Source of the DNA: Clostridium sp. CAG:1013
GTDB lineage: Bacteria > Bacillota > Clostridia > Oscillospirales > Acutalibacteraceae
Length of the DNA: 41,998 nt
Direction: 5' to 3'
NCBI GenBank assembly: GCA_000432995.1
Contig: HF972654.1
Span: 28,839-70,836, forward strand
Below, in pieces: positions 15,725-24,553 of the stretch (position 1 is its first letter; each line of letters starts with the position of its first letter). The position numbers and the translations under genes are program-made. A model generated the notes under the pieces. The model ran no database searches. It saw only the letters and a program-made list of their open reading frames with translations, and was not told the DNA's origin.

Positions 15725-16696
15725 ATGAAATTAGGCGTGCTCACCAACGTGATCGGCGAGACCCCTTTGAAGGAAGCGCTGGCTTACTTTAAGTCTCTGG
15801 GCGCTCAGATGGTGGAGATCGGCTGCGGCGGTTATCCCGGCAAAGATCATTGTGATCCCGGCGTACTGCTCCATGATGAGGAGAAGTTCCAGGAGTTTGT
15901 TAAGACCATCGAGGAATCCGGCCTGGAGATCAGCGCTCTCAGCTGCCATGGCAATCCCATTCATCCCAACAAGGAGATCGCCAAGCAGTTTGACGACGAT
16001 ATGCACAACGCCGTCCTTATGGCGGAAAAGCTGGGCATCCATCAGATCAACTGCTTCTCCGGCTGCCCCGGTGACTGCCCCGAGTCCAAGAACCCCAACT
16101 GGGTTGTCTGCGCTTGGCCCAACGATTATCTGGAAGTTTTGGATTATCAGTGGAACGAAGTGCTCATTCCCTACTGGAAGGACTTTGTGGCCTTTGCTAA
16201 GGCTCACGGCGTGAACAAGATCGCTCTGGAAATGCACCAGGGCTTCTGCGTGTACAACACCTACACTCTGAAGAAGCTCCGTGAGGCTGTCGGTCCCGAG
16301 ATCGGCGCCAACCTGGATCCCAGCCACCTGATTTGGCAGGGTATGGATCCCATCAAGGTTATCCGCGCTCTGGGCGGCGACGCCATCTTCCATGTCCATG
16401 CTAAGGACACCAAGATTGATCCCATCAACGCTCCCATTGACGGTACTCTGGACACTCGTTCCTATTCCGACGAGATCCATCGTTCCTGGATCTTCCGCTC
16501 CATCGGCTACGGCCATGACGAGCTGTTCTGGAAGGATTTCGTGAGCCAGCTGCGGCTGGTGGGCTACGACTACGTGCTGAGCATCGAGCATGAGGACAGC
16601 CTGATGAGCAAGAACGAAGGTCTGGTTAAGGCTTGCGACGTGCTGAAGCGCGCCATCACCTTCGAGGATCGCATGACCGATATGCGTTGGATCTAA
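15725..16696 (+). CDS. Sugar phosphate isomerase/epimerase (AP endonuclease 2-type TIM barrel)
   Basis: The 323-residue protein belongs to the xylose isomerase-like TIM-barrel family that includes IolE, IolH and tagatose epimerases. It starts with KLGVLTNVIG. Likely metal ligands are Glu in IALEMHQG near residue 175, Asp/His in GANLDPSHLIWQG near 210, His in FHVHAKD near 242 and Glu in SIEHED near 290. The substrate is unknown. The ATG at 15725 follows AAGGAG by 8 bases; a GTG three codons upstream overlaps that site. Codons are strongly biased to CTG, AAG, ATC, GGC and CCC compared with neighbouring genes. With the perfect promoter this suggests high expression. It is a single-gene transcript. 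Confidence 0.88.
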   Translation: MKLGVLTNVIGETPLKEALAYFKSLGAQMVEIGCGGYPGKDHCDPGVLLHDEEKFQEFVKTIEESGLEISALSCHGNPIHPNKEIAKQFDDDMHNAVLMAEKLGIHQINCFSGCPGDCPESKNPNWVVCAWPNDYLEVLDYQWNEVLIPYWKDFVAFAKAHGVNKIALEMHQGFCVYNTYTLKKLREAVGPEIGANLDPSHLIWQGMDPIKVIRALGGDAIFHVHAKDTKIDPINAPIDGTLDTRSYSDEIHRSWIFRSIGYGHDELFWKDFVSQLRLVGYDYVLSIEHEDSLMSKNEGLVKACDVLKRAITFEDRMTDMRWI

Positions 16697-16726
16697 TCGG
16701 TTAGTTTCATTTACGATATGAAGCAA

Positions 16727-16763
16727 GGAAGCCCTTCCCGTTGTGGGAAAGGCTTCCTTTTTT
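16727..16763 (+). terminator. Terminator of the isomerase gene
   Basis: GGAAGCC and TTCCC (16728-16739) pair with GGGAA and GGCTTCC with small bulges, followed by T6. On the minus strand the T run is poor, so it serves the convergent UvrA-like gene less well. Confidence 0.85.
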
Positions 16764-16768
16764 CTGTG

Positions 16769-19264
16769 TTATAGAAATCTCCCAGTGATACTTTCCGCAC
16801 AGCTAGCGATATCTTCCGGAGTCCCAGCTGCAACAATTCGGCCGCCTTCTTGGCCGCCACCCGGTCCCATGTCAATGAGATAATCCGCATTGCGAATCAC
16901 GTCCAGGTCGTGTTCTATCACAATGACTGTGGCTCCTTGATGGATGAGCGTCTCAAACACTGCAAGTAGGGTGCGCACATCTAGGGGATGTAGTCCAATG
17001 GTGGGTTCATCGAAGACAAATACCGATCCAGTTTGTCCTCGGCCCATTTCGCTTGCCAATTTCAAACGTTGGGCTTCTCCGCCGGATAAGCTGGGCGTTG
17101 CTTCGCCCAATGTCAGGTATCCCAGACCAAGATCCTCCAACACTTGGAGACGTTGGCTGACAAGTTTCAATTCCCGGCAGTTCTCCAACGCTGTGTGTAT
17201 GTCCATCTCCATCAGCTGGGGAAGAGAATACTCCTTGCCGGTTTTTCCATGATATTTGACTGTTTCTGCCTCCTTGGAATAACGAGAACCTCTGCATTGA
17301 GGGCAGGGGATCTCCACATCCGGTAAGAACTGCACATCAAGACTGATGGATCCCGTACCGTCGCACAGAGGGCAGCGAAGAGAACCAGTATTGTAAGAGA
17401 AATCCCCAGCTTTCCAACCTCTGTTTTTTGCGTCGGCCGTGCGAGCAAAGACTTTCCGGAGTTCGTCATGAACGTTGGCGTAGGTTGCCACCGTAGACCG
17501 CACATTGATCCCAATGGGTGTGGCATCGATAAGTTTTGCACGATGTATGCCGGATGCTTCCACTTGGTGGACATGATTTGGCAAAGGTGTACCCTCAATG
17601 GCAGCTTCCAAAGCGGGAAGAAGGCTTTCCAAAATAAGAGTGGTCTTACCAGAACCGGATACACCAGTTACTACGGTCAACCGCCCTTGGGGAATGGAGA
17701 CGTCCAGAGGCTGTACTGTGTGAATAGCCCCAGTGGAAAGGTGAATGGCTCCTAGTTCAAACATGGAGTCTTTGGAAACTGGAGTCCGGAGAGGTGGTTG
17801 TATTCTGTCCCCCAGAAAAGGGCCAATCTTGGAAGCTGTGTTATGTTGCAGGTCGTTCACGGTGCCTTGAGCAATCACCTCACCGCCGTTTGCGCCAGCT
17901 CCCGGCCCCATTTCAATGATCCAATCCCCATGAGAAAGAATCTGCGTGTCGTGGTCCACTAGTAGAACCGAATTTCCATCCGCCACTAAGTCGTCCATGA
18001 CTCGGATAAGTCCTACGATGTTACTGGGGTGCAAACCGATAGAAGGTTCGTCCAAAACGTAGAGGACTCCGGTAGTCCTGTTGCGAACTGCTCGGGCTAG
18101 CTGCATCCGTTGCCGCTCTCCAGTGGAAAGAGTGGAAGAGGCTCTATCCAAGGAAAGATATCCAAGGCCCAGTTCCACCAAACGGATCGCAGTATCCTGG
18201 AATGATTGACAAATGCTTTCCGCCATTGGCTGCATCTCTTCTGGGAGGGAAGCAGGAACCCCTTTGACCCATTCAATCAGTTGAGTCAAGGTCATCTGGC
18301 AAGCTTCATCCAGGCCGATTCCTTGGAGCTTGGGCGCTCGTGCTTGCGGGGAAAGCCGGGTGCCATGACAGTCGGGGCAAAGGTCCTCTTTCAGGAATTT
18401 CTCCACTCGTTTCATGCCCTTTTCATCTTTGACTTTCGCTAGGGCGTTTTCAACGGTATATACTGCGTTGTAATAGGTGAAGTCCAGCTCCGCAGCGTCA
18501 TTGGAGTTTTTTGCTTTGTAAAAAATATGCTTCTTCACTGCGGGACCATCAAAGACAATGTCTCGTTCTTCCTTCGTCAATTCTCGAAAAGGAACATGAG
18601 TACGCACTCCCATAGCCCGGCATACATCGGTCATCAAGGACCACATGAGAGTTTTCCAGGGCAGTACGGCTCCTTCCTCGATGGAAAGAGATTCATCCGG
18701 CACCAGTGTAGAGCGGTCCACCGCTCGGACAATTCCCGTGCCTCCACAGGTAGGACAGGCGCCTTGCGAGTTGAAAGCCAGTTCTTCCGCACTGGGGGCA
18801 TAAAAGGTAACGCTGCATTCTGGGCAAGTGAGTGGTTGGCCAGCTGCCACCCCAAGGGAAGGAGGAAGAACGTGACCATTCGGGCAGCAATGATGAGCCA
18901 GGCGGGAGAACATCAGCCGGAGACTATTCAGCAGTTCTGTTCCCGTACCAAAAGTGCTGCGAATTCCTGGAACACCAGGGCGTTGATGCAGTGCCAGTGA
19001 CGCGGGAACGTATAGCACTTCATCCACATCGGCTTTGGCGCTTTGGGTCATCCGACGGCGAGTATAAGTGGAGAGCGCTTCCAGATATCGTCGGGATCCT
19101 TCCGCGTAAAGTACACCCAAAGCCAAGGAAGATTTCCCAGAACCAGACACACCTGCAACTCCTACAATCTGGTTCAAAGGAACGTTAACGTCCACGTTTT
19201 TAAGGTTATGTACTCTAGCACCCCGAATAAGAATTTCCTTGGGCGCTCCAGCGGTAACTCCCAT
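16769..19264 (-). CDS. Short UvrA-like ABC ATPase (class II, UvrA2 type)
   Basis: The 831-residue protein is a UvrA-family ATPase, shorter than canonical UvrA (about 940). It has two ATP-binding halves: Walker A GVSGSGKSS near residue 38 and GVSGSGKTT near 515. Signatures are STGERQRMQLARA and LSGGEAQRLKLA, and zinc modules include CPTCGGTG/CPDCHGT and CPLCDGTG/CPQCRGS. The region between the first Walker A and the first zinc module is compact and appears to lack the UvrB-binding domain. This is the mark of class II UvrA proteins linked to DNA-damage or drug tolerance in other bacteria. It therefore probably does not replace the housekeeping UvrA. The ATG at 19264 has only a weak ribosome binding site and a leader of about 25 bases. 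Confidence 0.9.
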   Translation of the reverse strand: MGVTAGAPKEILIRGARVHNLKNVDVNVPLNQIVGVAGVSGSGKSSLALGVLYAEGSRRYLEALSTYTRRRMTQSAKADVDEVLYVPASLALHQRPGVPGIRSTFGTGTELLNSLRLMFSRLAHHCCPNGHVLPPSLGVAAGQPLTCPECSVTFYAPSAEELAFNSQGACPTCGGTGIVRAVDRSTLVPDESLSIEEGAVLPWKTLMWSLMTDVCRAMGVRTHVPFRELTKEERDIVFDGPAVKKHIFYKAKNSNDAAELDFTYYNAVYTVENALAKVKDEKGMKRVEKFLKEDLCPDCHGTRLSPQARAPKLQGIGLDEACQMTLTQLIEWVKGVPASLPEEMQPMAESICQSFQDTAIRLVELGLGYLSLDRASSTLSTGERQRMQLARAVRNRTTGVLYVLDEPSIGLHPSNIVGLIRVMDDLVADGNSVLLVDHDTQILSHGDWIIEMGPGAGANGGEVIAQGTVNDLQHNTASKIGPFLGDRIQPPLRTPVSKDSMFELGAIHLSTGAIHTVQPLDVSIPQGRLTVVTGVSGSGKTTLILESLLPALEAAIEGTPLPNHVHQVEASGIHRAKLIDATPIGINVRSTVATYANVHDELRKVFARTADAKNRGWKAGDFSYNTGSLRCPLCDGTGSISLDVQFLPDVEIPCPQCRGSRYSKEAETVKYHGKTGKEYSLPQLMEMDIHTALENCRELKLVSQRLQVLEDLGLGYLTLGEATPSLSGGEAQRLKLASEMGRGQTGSVFVFDEPTIGLHPLDVRTLLAVFETLIHQGATVIVIEHDLDVIRNADYLIDMGPGGGQEGGRIVAAGTPEDIASCAESITGRFL

Positions 19265-19295
19265 GTTCCATCCACCAGCTTTCTATATTTGTTTT

Positions 19296-19325
19296 ATTAT
19301 AGCACAGGCGTGAAAAGGTGAACAA
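19296..19325 (-). promoter_or_regulatory. Extended -10 promoter of the UvrA-like gene
   Basis: On the minus strand TTGTTC (19320-19325), an 18-base spacer ending in TGC, and TATAAT (19296-19301). Confidence 0.8.
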
Positions 19326-19340
19326 GTGGCGTAACCCCCA

Positions 19341-19380
19341 AACAAAAATCCCCACCTGCTTATTGGCAAGGTGGGGAAGT
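19341..19380 (-). terminator. Terminator of the surface acylation operon
   Basis: CCCCACCT and GC pair with GC and AGGTGGGG with one bulge. On the minus strand it ends in ATTTTTGTTT, just after the DHHW gene; on the plus strand only GTTTTT follows after AA. Confidence 0.75.
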
Positions 19381-19393
19381 TTTTATAAGAGGA

Positions 19394-20773
19394 TTAGGAT
19401 TGGACTTGCAGTGGGGAGGACCACCATTGACCATTTTCTTTATAGAGAATTTGAGCTCCAGAAAGATCGGTTTCCAGGGGTAAATAAGCCGTAAAAGGAT
19501 AAGCCTCCTGGCCTTCCTCTACGGTTCCCACAGGAGAGAGCTCATAGGTTACTCCGTTCACTTGGAGGTAGAGGGGGGAGTCTGTGTCGCAAGGGTTTAT
19601 TTGTCCGGTGACTGTCAAATAACCTGGCGTACTGGGAGACTGAGCCCCTTGGGCCACGGCTTCGTTGTCTCCAGGCTGTACTGATTCCGTGAAATCCACT
19701 TCCGGTGCCGGGAAGATGAACGAGATCTGGGAGAGCAAAGGCAAGTTTCGCTCCACAATCTCCACGATTACATAGTTCGCACTGATTTCGTCCATCATGC
19801 CCAGATTGTAGGGCTGAGCTCGTGAAAACAGAGCGTGGCTGAAATCTTCCGCCATAAGGCTGTGCAGAGTGTTGCCGAAAGAGTCACGGAACATGAGCAG
19901 ATTCCCCAAGGTACCGTCGCTGCTGGTCTGGATCCGCAGATCGTCCACATCCCGAATAGGAGTGTCATAGGTGAAGTCCAGTTCCTCTGTAAACTGCCAC
20001 TGATTATCCAGAACAGGAGAAGCAGGATAAAGCATTTGATACAGGTCACCTTGGTGAGTGGGCTGATAAGTTCCCTCCTTGGAGAAGGCATCACCGGAAA
20101 GTCCCAGGCAGTCCAGAAGAACATCGTGAGCTAAAGTCGCCCCCCGATAGGTCCAGTGAGAGTCCAGCTTGTGGTAAAGAACTTCTTCTTGCTCCTGGAA
20201 GGCTATAAACAGGTCGGCGTAGGGGACCTGTTCCGCTGTGAGGGCATTTTTAACCTGCTTGGCCGTGGTTATTTCTCCCGGGACAAGACCGTCCTGAGCG
20301 TACTCAGGATACAGAGAGATCTTGTTTGGCGCCACGGTGAACAGGAACGAGGCTCCTTTGCTTTCCACATAGTTTCGGGCCAGGGCCAGGGATCTGCCGA
20401 TGGCATAAGCCTGGCGTTCCGTCAAACAGTCAGCGCCAGTGTAGTCATCCAAGGTCTCCGCGTAAAAAAGCCAGCCGTCCCTGCCCAAGGCTACCTGATC
20501 CTGGGAGGAAGTGTGGAACACAGCGGCTTTTAGGGCGGAATCTGCCGTGATCAGCTCCTGCCGAAAGGCGAAGTGATCCGCAAAGTAGTCCGCCGCGTCG
20601 GACATGACCTCCAAATTCAAAGAACCGTCTGCCTGGGTGAGGACAGGCTTGGGAGAGAGTACCTCGTTGGCAGCGGCTTCACTTTCCCCAAGAAACAGCA
20701 TTCCTAATCCTGGAATAGCACAGGCGCAGAAAAAGAGAATCACGAATATTGAAGAAAACTTTTTGCCCATCAT
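19394..20773 (-). CDS. DHHW family protein (AlgX/AlgJ-like, SGNH fold)
   Basis: The 459-residue protein has one N-terminal membrane anchor (residues about 5-28) and then an extracellular domain. GRDGWLFYAE lies near residue 97, and KLDSHWTYRGA near 205 holds the Asp-x-His pair of AlgX-like proteins. MFRDSFGNTL near 298 has the candidate nucleophile Ser. Together these form the Asp, His and Ser of an SGNH-type acyltransferase. DHHW proteins work with MBOAT proteins in acetylating extracellular polymers. About 80 C-terminal residues after FIFPAPEVDF form an extra domain. AAAGGAGG precedes tandem ATG codons; I use the first. It is the last gene of the operon, 15 bases after the MBOAT gene. Confidence 0.9.
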   Translation of the reverse strand: MMGKKFSSIFVILFFCACAIPGLGMLFLGESEAAANEVLSPKPVLTQADGSLNLEVMSDAADYFADHFAFRQELITADSALKAAVFHTSSQDQVALGRDGWLFYAETLDDYTGADCLTERQAYAIGRSLALARNYVESKGASFLFTVAPNKISLYPEYAQDGLVPGEITTAKQVKNALTAEQVPYADLFIAFQEQEEVLYHKLDSHWTYRGATLAHDVLLDCLGLSGDAFSKEGTYQPTHQGDLYQMLYPASPVLDNQWQFTEELDFTYDTPIRDVDDLRIQTSSDGTLGNLLMFRDSFGNTLHSLMAEDFSHALFSRAQPYNLGMMDEISANYVIVEIVERNLPLLSQISFIFPAPEVDFTESVQPGDNEAVAQGAQSPSTPGYLTVTGQINPCDTDSPLYLQVNGVTYELSPVGTVEEGQEAYPFTAYLPLETDLSGAQILYKENGQWWSSPLQVQS

Positions 20774-20788
20774 GTGATCCTCCTTTTC

Positions 20789-22195
20789 TTAGAATCGAAA
20801 ATAGATGAAGGGATTAAAATCGCTGCCTGCCAGATTCATCACGCACAGGCAGAATAAGACTGCCGCTGCCCCATAGGAGACAGCTTCCAGCGCTTTACCA
20901 CTCCTAAGTGTCGCGGTCTTAGAACGGAGCCAGGGAAGCAGGGGGAAGGAAAAAACTAGACCCAGCAACACGGTGGTCACATTCAGAGGGGAAAGCAGCT
21001 CTCGGAGAAGAGCGTCACTCTGAAGAGTAAAGGTAAAGCCTGTGAACATTTGGGAGTAGATCCGCCCCGCGTCAGCCAAAGTGTCCGCTCGAAACAACAC
21101 GAATCCCAACAGCACCACCAGAGGCGTGACAATGTGACCAGCTATCCGGCGGAATTTGCCGCCTCGGGGAAGAAGATCCTCCGCCACGATAAACGCTCCA
21201 TGCCACAGCCCCCAAAGCACAAAGTTCCAGGAAGCTCCATGCCAGAGGCCGGTGCAGAAAAATACCAGCGTCTTGTTCAGTTCTGTGCGGAGTTTGCCTT
21301 TCCGGTTTCCGCCCAGCGGGATGTAAAGATAGTCCCGGAACCAGGAGGAAAGGGAAATATGCCACCGCCTCCAGAACTCTTTCACTGAGCCGCTGATATA
21401 AGGATAGTTGAAGTTTTCCAGGAAGCGGAAACCGAACATTCGCCCAAGACCAATGGCCATGTCGCTGTATCCGGAGAAATCGAAGTAGATCTGCAAGGCG
21501 TAGCAGAGCGCACCCAGCCAAGCCAGACGCAGATCCAACTCCTGAGTTCCCGCGGAAAAAACCAGGTCTGCCATGTGGCCCACTGTGTTGGCGATGAGCA
21601 GTTTCTTGGAAAGACCTAGAATAAACCTGCGGACGCCGTCAGCAGTGAGAGGGGAGGAGACTTGTCTCTCGTCGATTTGCTGGGCCACATCATGGTATTT
21701 TACAATGGGACCTGCAATGAGCTGTGGGAAGAAAGAGATATACAGCGCTAGTTTTACAAAGCCTTTTGCAACCTGTTTCCGGTCACGATAGACGTCGATC
21801 ACATAGGAAAGCCCTTGGAAGGTGAAAAAGGAAATGCCCACCGGCAGGGCAATGCCCGTCAGTGGGATTTCCAGGGAAAAGGCCCGGTTTACGGAGGTGA
21901 GGAAAAAGTCAGTGTATTTGAACACAGACAGCATTCCCAGGTTCAGGATCACAGCTGCTGCAACTACCAACTTATCCTTACCCTTGCCGGAAATAGCCAA
22001 AAGCCGGCCTGCGGCAAAATTGATCAAGGTGGAGAAGAGCATCAGCAGCACATAGACCGGTTCGCCAAAAGCGTAGAAAAGGAAACTGGCGATCAGAAGC
22101 AGAACGTTCTTAGCTCGGATCCCTGGGACGATCCTGGAAAGAACGAACACCACCGGCAGGAATACAAACAGAAAAGCAGCCGAACTGAATACCAA
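20789..22195 (-). CDS. MBOAT family membrane O-acyltransferase (AlgI/DltB-like)
   Basis: The 468-residue polytopic membrane protein moves an acyl group, usually acetyl, across the membrane toward an extracellular acceptor protein or polymer. Visible family motifs are VGISFFTFQGLSYVIDVYR, FDFSGYSDMAIGLGRMFGFRF and FWRRWHISLSSWFRDYLYIPLGGNR. FCTGLWHGASWNFVLWGLWHG contains the catalytic His near residue 330. The start is taken as the TTG at 22195, giving the family-typical MVFSSAAFLFVFLP beginning, with AAGGAG 9 bases upstream. An in-frame TTG three codons earlier is less likely. It lies between the lipoprotein and DHHW genes with short gaps, forming the usual MBOAT-DHHW pair. Confidence 0.93.
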   Translation of the reverse strand: MVFSSAAFLFVFLPVVFVLSRIVPGIRAKNVLLLIASFLFYAFGEPVYVLLMLFSTLINFAAGRLLAISGKGKDKLVVAAAVILNLGMLSVFKYTDFFLTSVNRAFSLEIPLTGIALPVGISFFTFQGLSYVIDVYRDRKQVAKGFVKLALYISFFPQLIAGPIVKYHDVAQQIDERQVSSPLTADGVRRFILGLSKKLLIANTVGHMADLVFSAGTQELDLRLAWLGALCYALQIYFDFSGYSDMAIGLGRMFGFRFLENFNYPYISGSVKEFWRRWHISLSSWFRDYLYIPLGGNRKGKLRTELNKTLVFFCTGLWHGASWNFVLWGLWHGAFIVAEDLLPRGGKFRRIAGHIVTPLVVLLGFVLFRADTLADAGRIYSQMFTGFTFTLQSDALLRELLSPLNVTTVLLGLVFSFPLLPWLRSKTATLRSGKALEAVSYGAAAVLFCLCVMNLAGSDFNPFIYFRF

Positions 22196-22222
22196 AAGAC
22201 ACAACTCCTTAAAGGGGATCGA

Positions 22223-22801
22223 TCAATAAACGGCGACGACCACTTCGCTACCGCTGACGCTGCGGAAGGTATTCACCGTGAAGCCGCTGTAATAGAGGAT
22301 GCCGTCTTCTCCTTCCTGACCGCTGCAGCTGGTGGCGTATTCAGAGGAGTTGGGATAGCCGAACACACTGTAGAACGTGCCAATGTCATAGCCAACGTAA
22401 TCGTAGGGGCTGGCCGCCTCAGGTTCTGGTGTGGGTTCGGGAGTGGGTTCCGGCGTCGGGACAGGAGTGGACTCAGGTGTGGGGACGGGAGTAGTATCCG
22501 TCACAGAAGCAGTGTTATTGGCAGAATCATTTTGGGAAGAGCTATAAGATTCCTCAGCTTCCGAAGAAGAGGGCACCTCCACCTCTGCCTGACTGGTGGA
22601 GCTCATGGCAGCTTTCGGAGTGGGGGAAGCGCTGGAACTGGCAGAAGGACTCGCCTTGGGGCTGGCACTTGGACTGGCGCTGGGAGATGCGCTGGGGGAT
22701 GGAGCGGCGCTGGAAGTGCTGTTGGAAGAGCTTGATCCGCCGCAGGCACACAGGGACAAGGCCAGGCACACAGCTGCGATAATAGAGAGCAGTCTTTTCA
22801 T
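22223..22801 (-). CDS. Ser/Pro/Thr-rich lipoprotein with small C-terminal domain
   Basis: The 192-residue protein starts with a signal peptide ending in LCAC (lipid-modified Cys20). About 110 residues of low-complexity linker follow: Ser-Pro-Ala repeats (PSAS units), an acidic Ser patch and Thr-Pro-Glu repeats (PTPEP units). The conserved part is the last 60 residues (DYVGYDIGTFYSVFG to the end), which has two Cys-containing segments including ATSCSGQ. Such linkers span the cell wall. The ATG at 22801 follows AAAGGAA; upstream in-frame starts lack a site. It lies 35 bases after the SLH-transglutaminase gene and 27 before MBOAT. The function is unknown; its place suggests a surface role with the acylation proteins. 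Confidence 0.85.
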   Translation of the reverse strand: MKRLLSIIAAVCLALSLCACGGSSSSNSTSSAAPSPSASPSASPSASPKASPSASSSASPTPKAAMSSTSQAEVEVPSSSEAEESYSSSQNDSANNTASVTDTTPVPTPESTPVPTPEPTPEPTPEPEAASPYDYVGYDIGTFYSVFGYPNSSEYATSCSGQEGEDGILYYSGFTVNTFRSVSGSEVVVAVY

Positions 22802-22836
22802 GGAGAACATTCCTTTCCTCAAATGGATGATTTCAC

Positions 22837-24324
22837 TCAGCTAAGGATCTTATCGTTCACCCGGTAGTGGGCGACACTTTGGCCGTAGGGCTTCATAAAC
22901 AGGTCCCAGTTATAGCCCCAGGTGGCGGCATGACCATCCCGAAGCTGGGGATCGCATACATAGATCACACCGTTCAGGTCGATTTCCACCCAGCCATGCT
23001 CTGACCAACTGCCGTATGTCCAGGTGGGGCAGGTATCCACTGTAACCATTCCGGACACAGCAGTAGCCTGGTAACCCAGCCGCTGGGCCAGCAGCGCATA
23101 CAGCGCCGCGTAGCTGTAACAGTTCCCCCGGCGGCGGTCGATCATAGAGGAAGCGTAAGTATTTACCCAACCGGTGCTCCCCTGAGGAACGTGGGAAAGA
23201 GCCAGATAGCTGTAATCATCAATGATGTAATTGTACATTCTCCGCAGATTTTCATAAAGGGAAACACTGGGATCAGCTTCCCGCTGAATGATAGAGGTCA
23301 GTTTCGCGTCTAATCTGACGTCTCCGGTGGTGAAACGGCCCAAGTCGTTGAATTGCAGCACGCCCACGGAGTCGTTGCGCACATAGTAGCCATCGTCGCC
23401 CACGTAGTAAAGCTGGCTGTCAACCAAATGCGGACCACGGCCAAGCTGTGCGGTGGGAACCACATACCCTTCCCAGACCTCATTGTCTTCCTCGTCGTAG
23501 GAATGACTGTGAGGAGTGGAAGCTTCCATGATGTGGTAGTAGGCCCAGTGATCGAAAGGCAGATCCAGGAACCGCAGAACCTTCCCCTGGGAATCCAGCA
23601 GGGACTTGTCGGCGGAACGGCCCAGCATATTGTTGATCATGGCGAAGGCTTCGGCTCTGGTGATGGGGGAGTTGGGACGGAAAGAACCGTCCGGATAACC
23701 GGAAACCCACCCTTGAGCAGCCACGTTTTGAATATAGGAGTAAGCCCAATGGGTGGAGGGGACATCGGTAAAGGTGATGTCAGTTGTTTTCATGGGAAAT
23801 AGCTTAGAGAGAATGGCGGAAAACTCTGCTCGGGTAATATTCCGATTAGGAGCGAAAGTGTTGTCGCCCATACCGGAAAGAATGCTCATGTTTGTGAGAG
23901 AATCCACAAACACCTGATACCAAGCGCCGGAAGGCACATCCTCGAATTTACCTTCCCCGGGATCGGCTGGGTCTGTAAGAAGCTGATAGATCAAGCTGGC
24001 AGCTTCGGAACGGCGGAGGTTACCATCGGGATTCACCGTATCCTCCGTACCGGAAACATAGGACACGTGTTCCTCTATGTACATGCCAAACAAGGGCTGC
24101 AAAGCCGTGCCAGTTTCACTATCCTCGCCTTCAGAGTTGTCATGGTCAGGAAGAGGCTCTTCCTCCTGACCGGGTTCGTCATCCGCGGGCTCGGTTTCAT
24201 CGCTTTCATCAAAAACTTGGACGGGGGTACCTTCTGACTCATCGCCTTCATAAGCGGAGGCGGTGAGGGGCAAAGCGCAAAACGTCAATACAGCCGATAG
24301 TAAAACGGCAGCAAATCTTTTCAT
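22837..24324 (-). CDS. S-layer homology (SLH) protein with transglutaminase-like domain
   Basis: The 495-residue secreted protein has a signal peptide (cleavage near ASA-YEG) and a Glu/Asp-rich linker. Three SLH-type repeats follow, roughly residues 90-270, with sequences such as FEDVPSGAWYQVFVDSL, ITRAEFSAIL, FTDVPSTHWAYSYIQNV and GYPDGSFRPNSPITRAEAFAMI. The third repeat is degenerate. The C-terminal 180 residues form a transglutaminase/cysteine peptidase-like domain. Its triad is Cys in RRGNCYSYAALYALLAQRLGY, His in SEHGWVEIDL and Asp in VCDPQL. SLH repeats anchor proteins to secondary wall polymers. It is the first gene of the operon, with its own promoter. The target of the catalytic domain is unknown. 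Confidence 0.92.
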   Translation of the reverse strand: MKRFAAVLLSAVLTFCALPLTASAYEGDESEGTPVQVFDESDETEPADDEPGQEEEPLPDHDNSEGEDSETGTALQPLFGMYIEEHVSYVSGTEDTVNPDGNLRRSEAASLIYQLLTDPADPGEGKFEDVPSGAWYQVFVDSLTNMSILSGMGDNTFAPNRNITRAEFSAILSKLFPMKTTDITFTDVPSTHWAYSYIQNVAAQGWVSGYPDGSFRPNSPITRAEAFAMINNMLGRSADKSLLDSQGKVLRFLDLPFDHWAYYHIMEASTPHSHSYDEEDNEVWEGYVVPTAQLGRGPHLVDSQLYYVGDDGYYVRNDSVGVLQFNDLGRFTTGDVRLDAKLTSIIQREADPSVSLYENLRRMYNYIIDDYSYLALSHVPQGSTGWVNTYASSMIDRRRGNCYSYAALYALLAQRLGYQATAVSGMVTVDTCPTWTYGSWSEHGWVEIDLNGVIYVCDPQLRDGHAATWGYNWDLFMKPYGQSVAHYRVNDKILS

Positions 24325-24388
24325 AATACATGTTCCCTCTTTCTCCTCAGTCGTTTCTTGCAAGAAGAAGCAAGAATATACAAAAAAT

Positions 24389-24417
24389 ATGTTACACTTT
24401 TTTCCTTTTCAAGTCAA
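24389..24417 (-). promoter_or_regulatory. Promoter of the SLH/MBOAT/DHHW operon
   Basis: On the minus strand TTGACT (24412-24417), a 17-base spacer and TAACAT (24389-24394), about 65 bases before the ATG at 24324. It is the only clear promoter for the four genes. Confidence 0.8.
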
Positions 24418-24553
24418 GGAAAACGCTGGATTTTCCATAGAAGGATGCCATTCTCGCAAATTTTACCTTATGCTTGGAATCGTGGGATTTTTCCAAAATA
24501 GTTTTCTTTAATCCCTTATTCTCTTCCTTTATTTAGGTGTATGTCAGAAAACA

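Noticed and set aside
15731..16726. 331-codon open frame on the minus strand
   Set aside because: Mirror of the codon-biased isomerase gene; strong GC bias at third positions opens the opposite frame.
22430..22740. Tandem short DNA repeats, considered as a repeat array
   Set aside because: They encode the Ser-Pro-Ala and Thr-Pro-Glu linker of the lipoprotein; there are no spacers, so it is not a CRISPR array.
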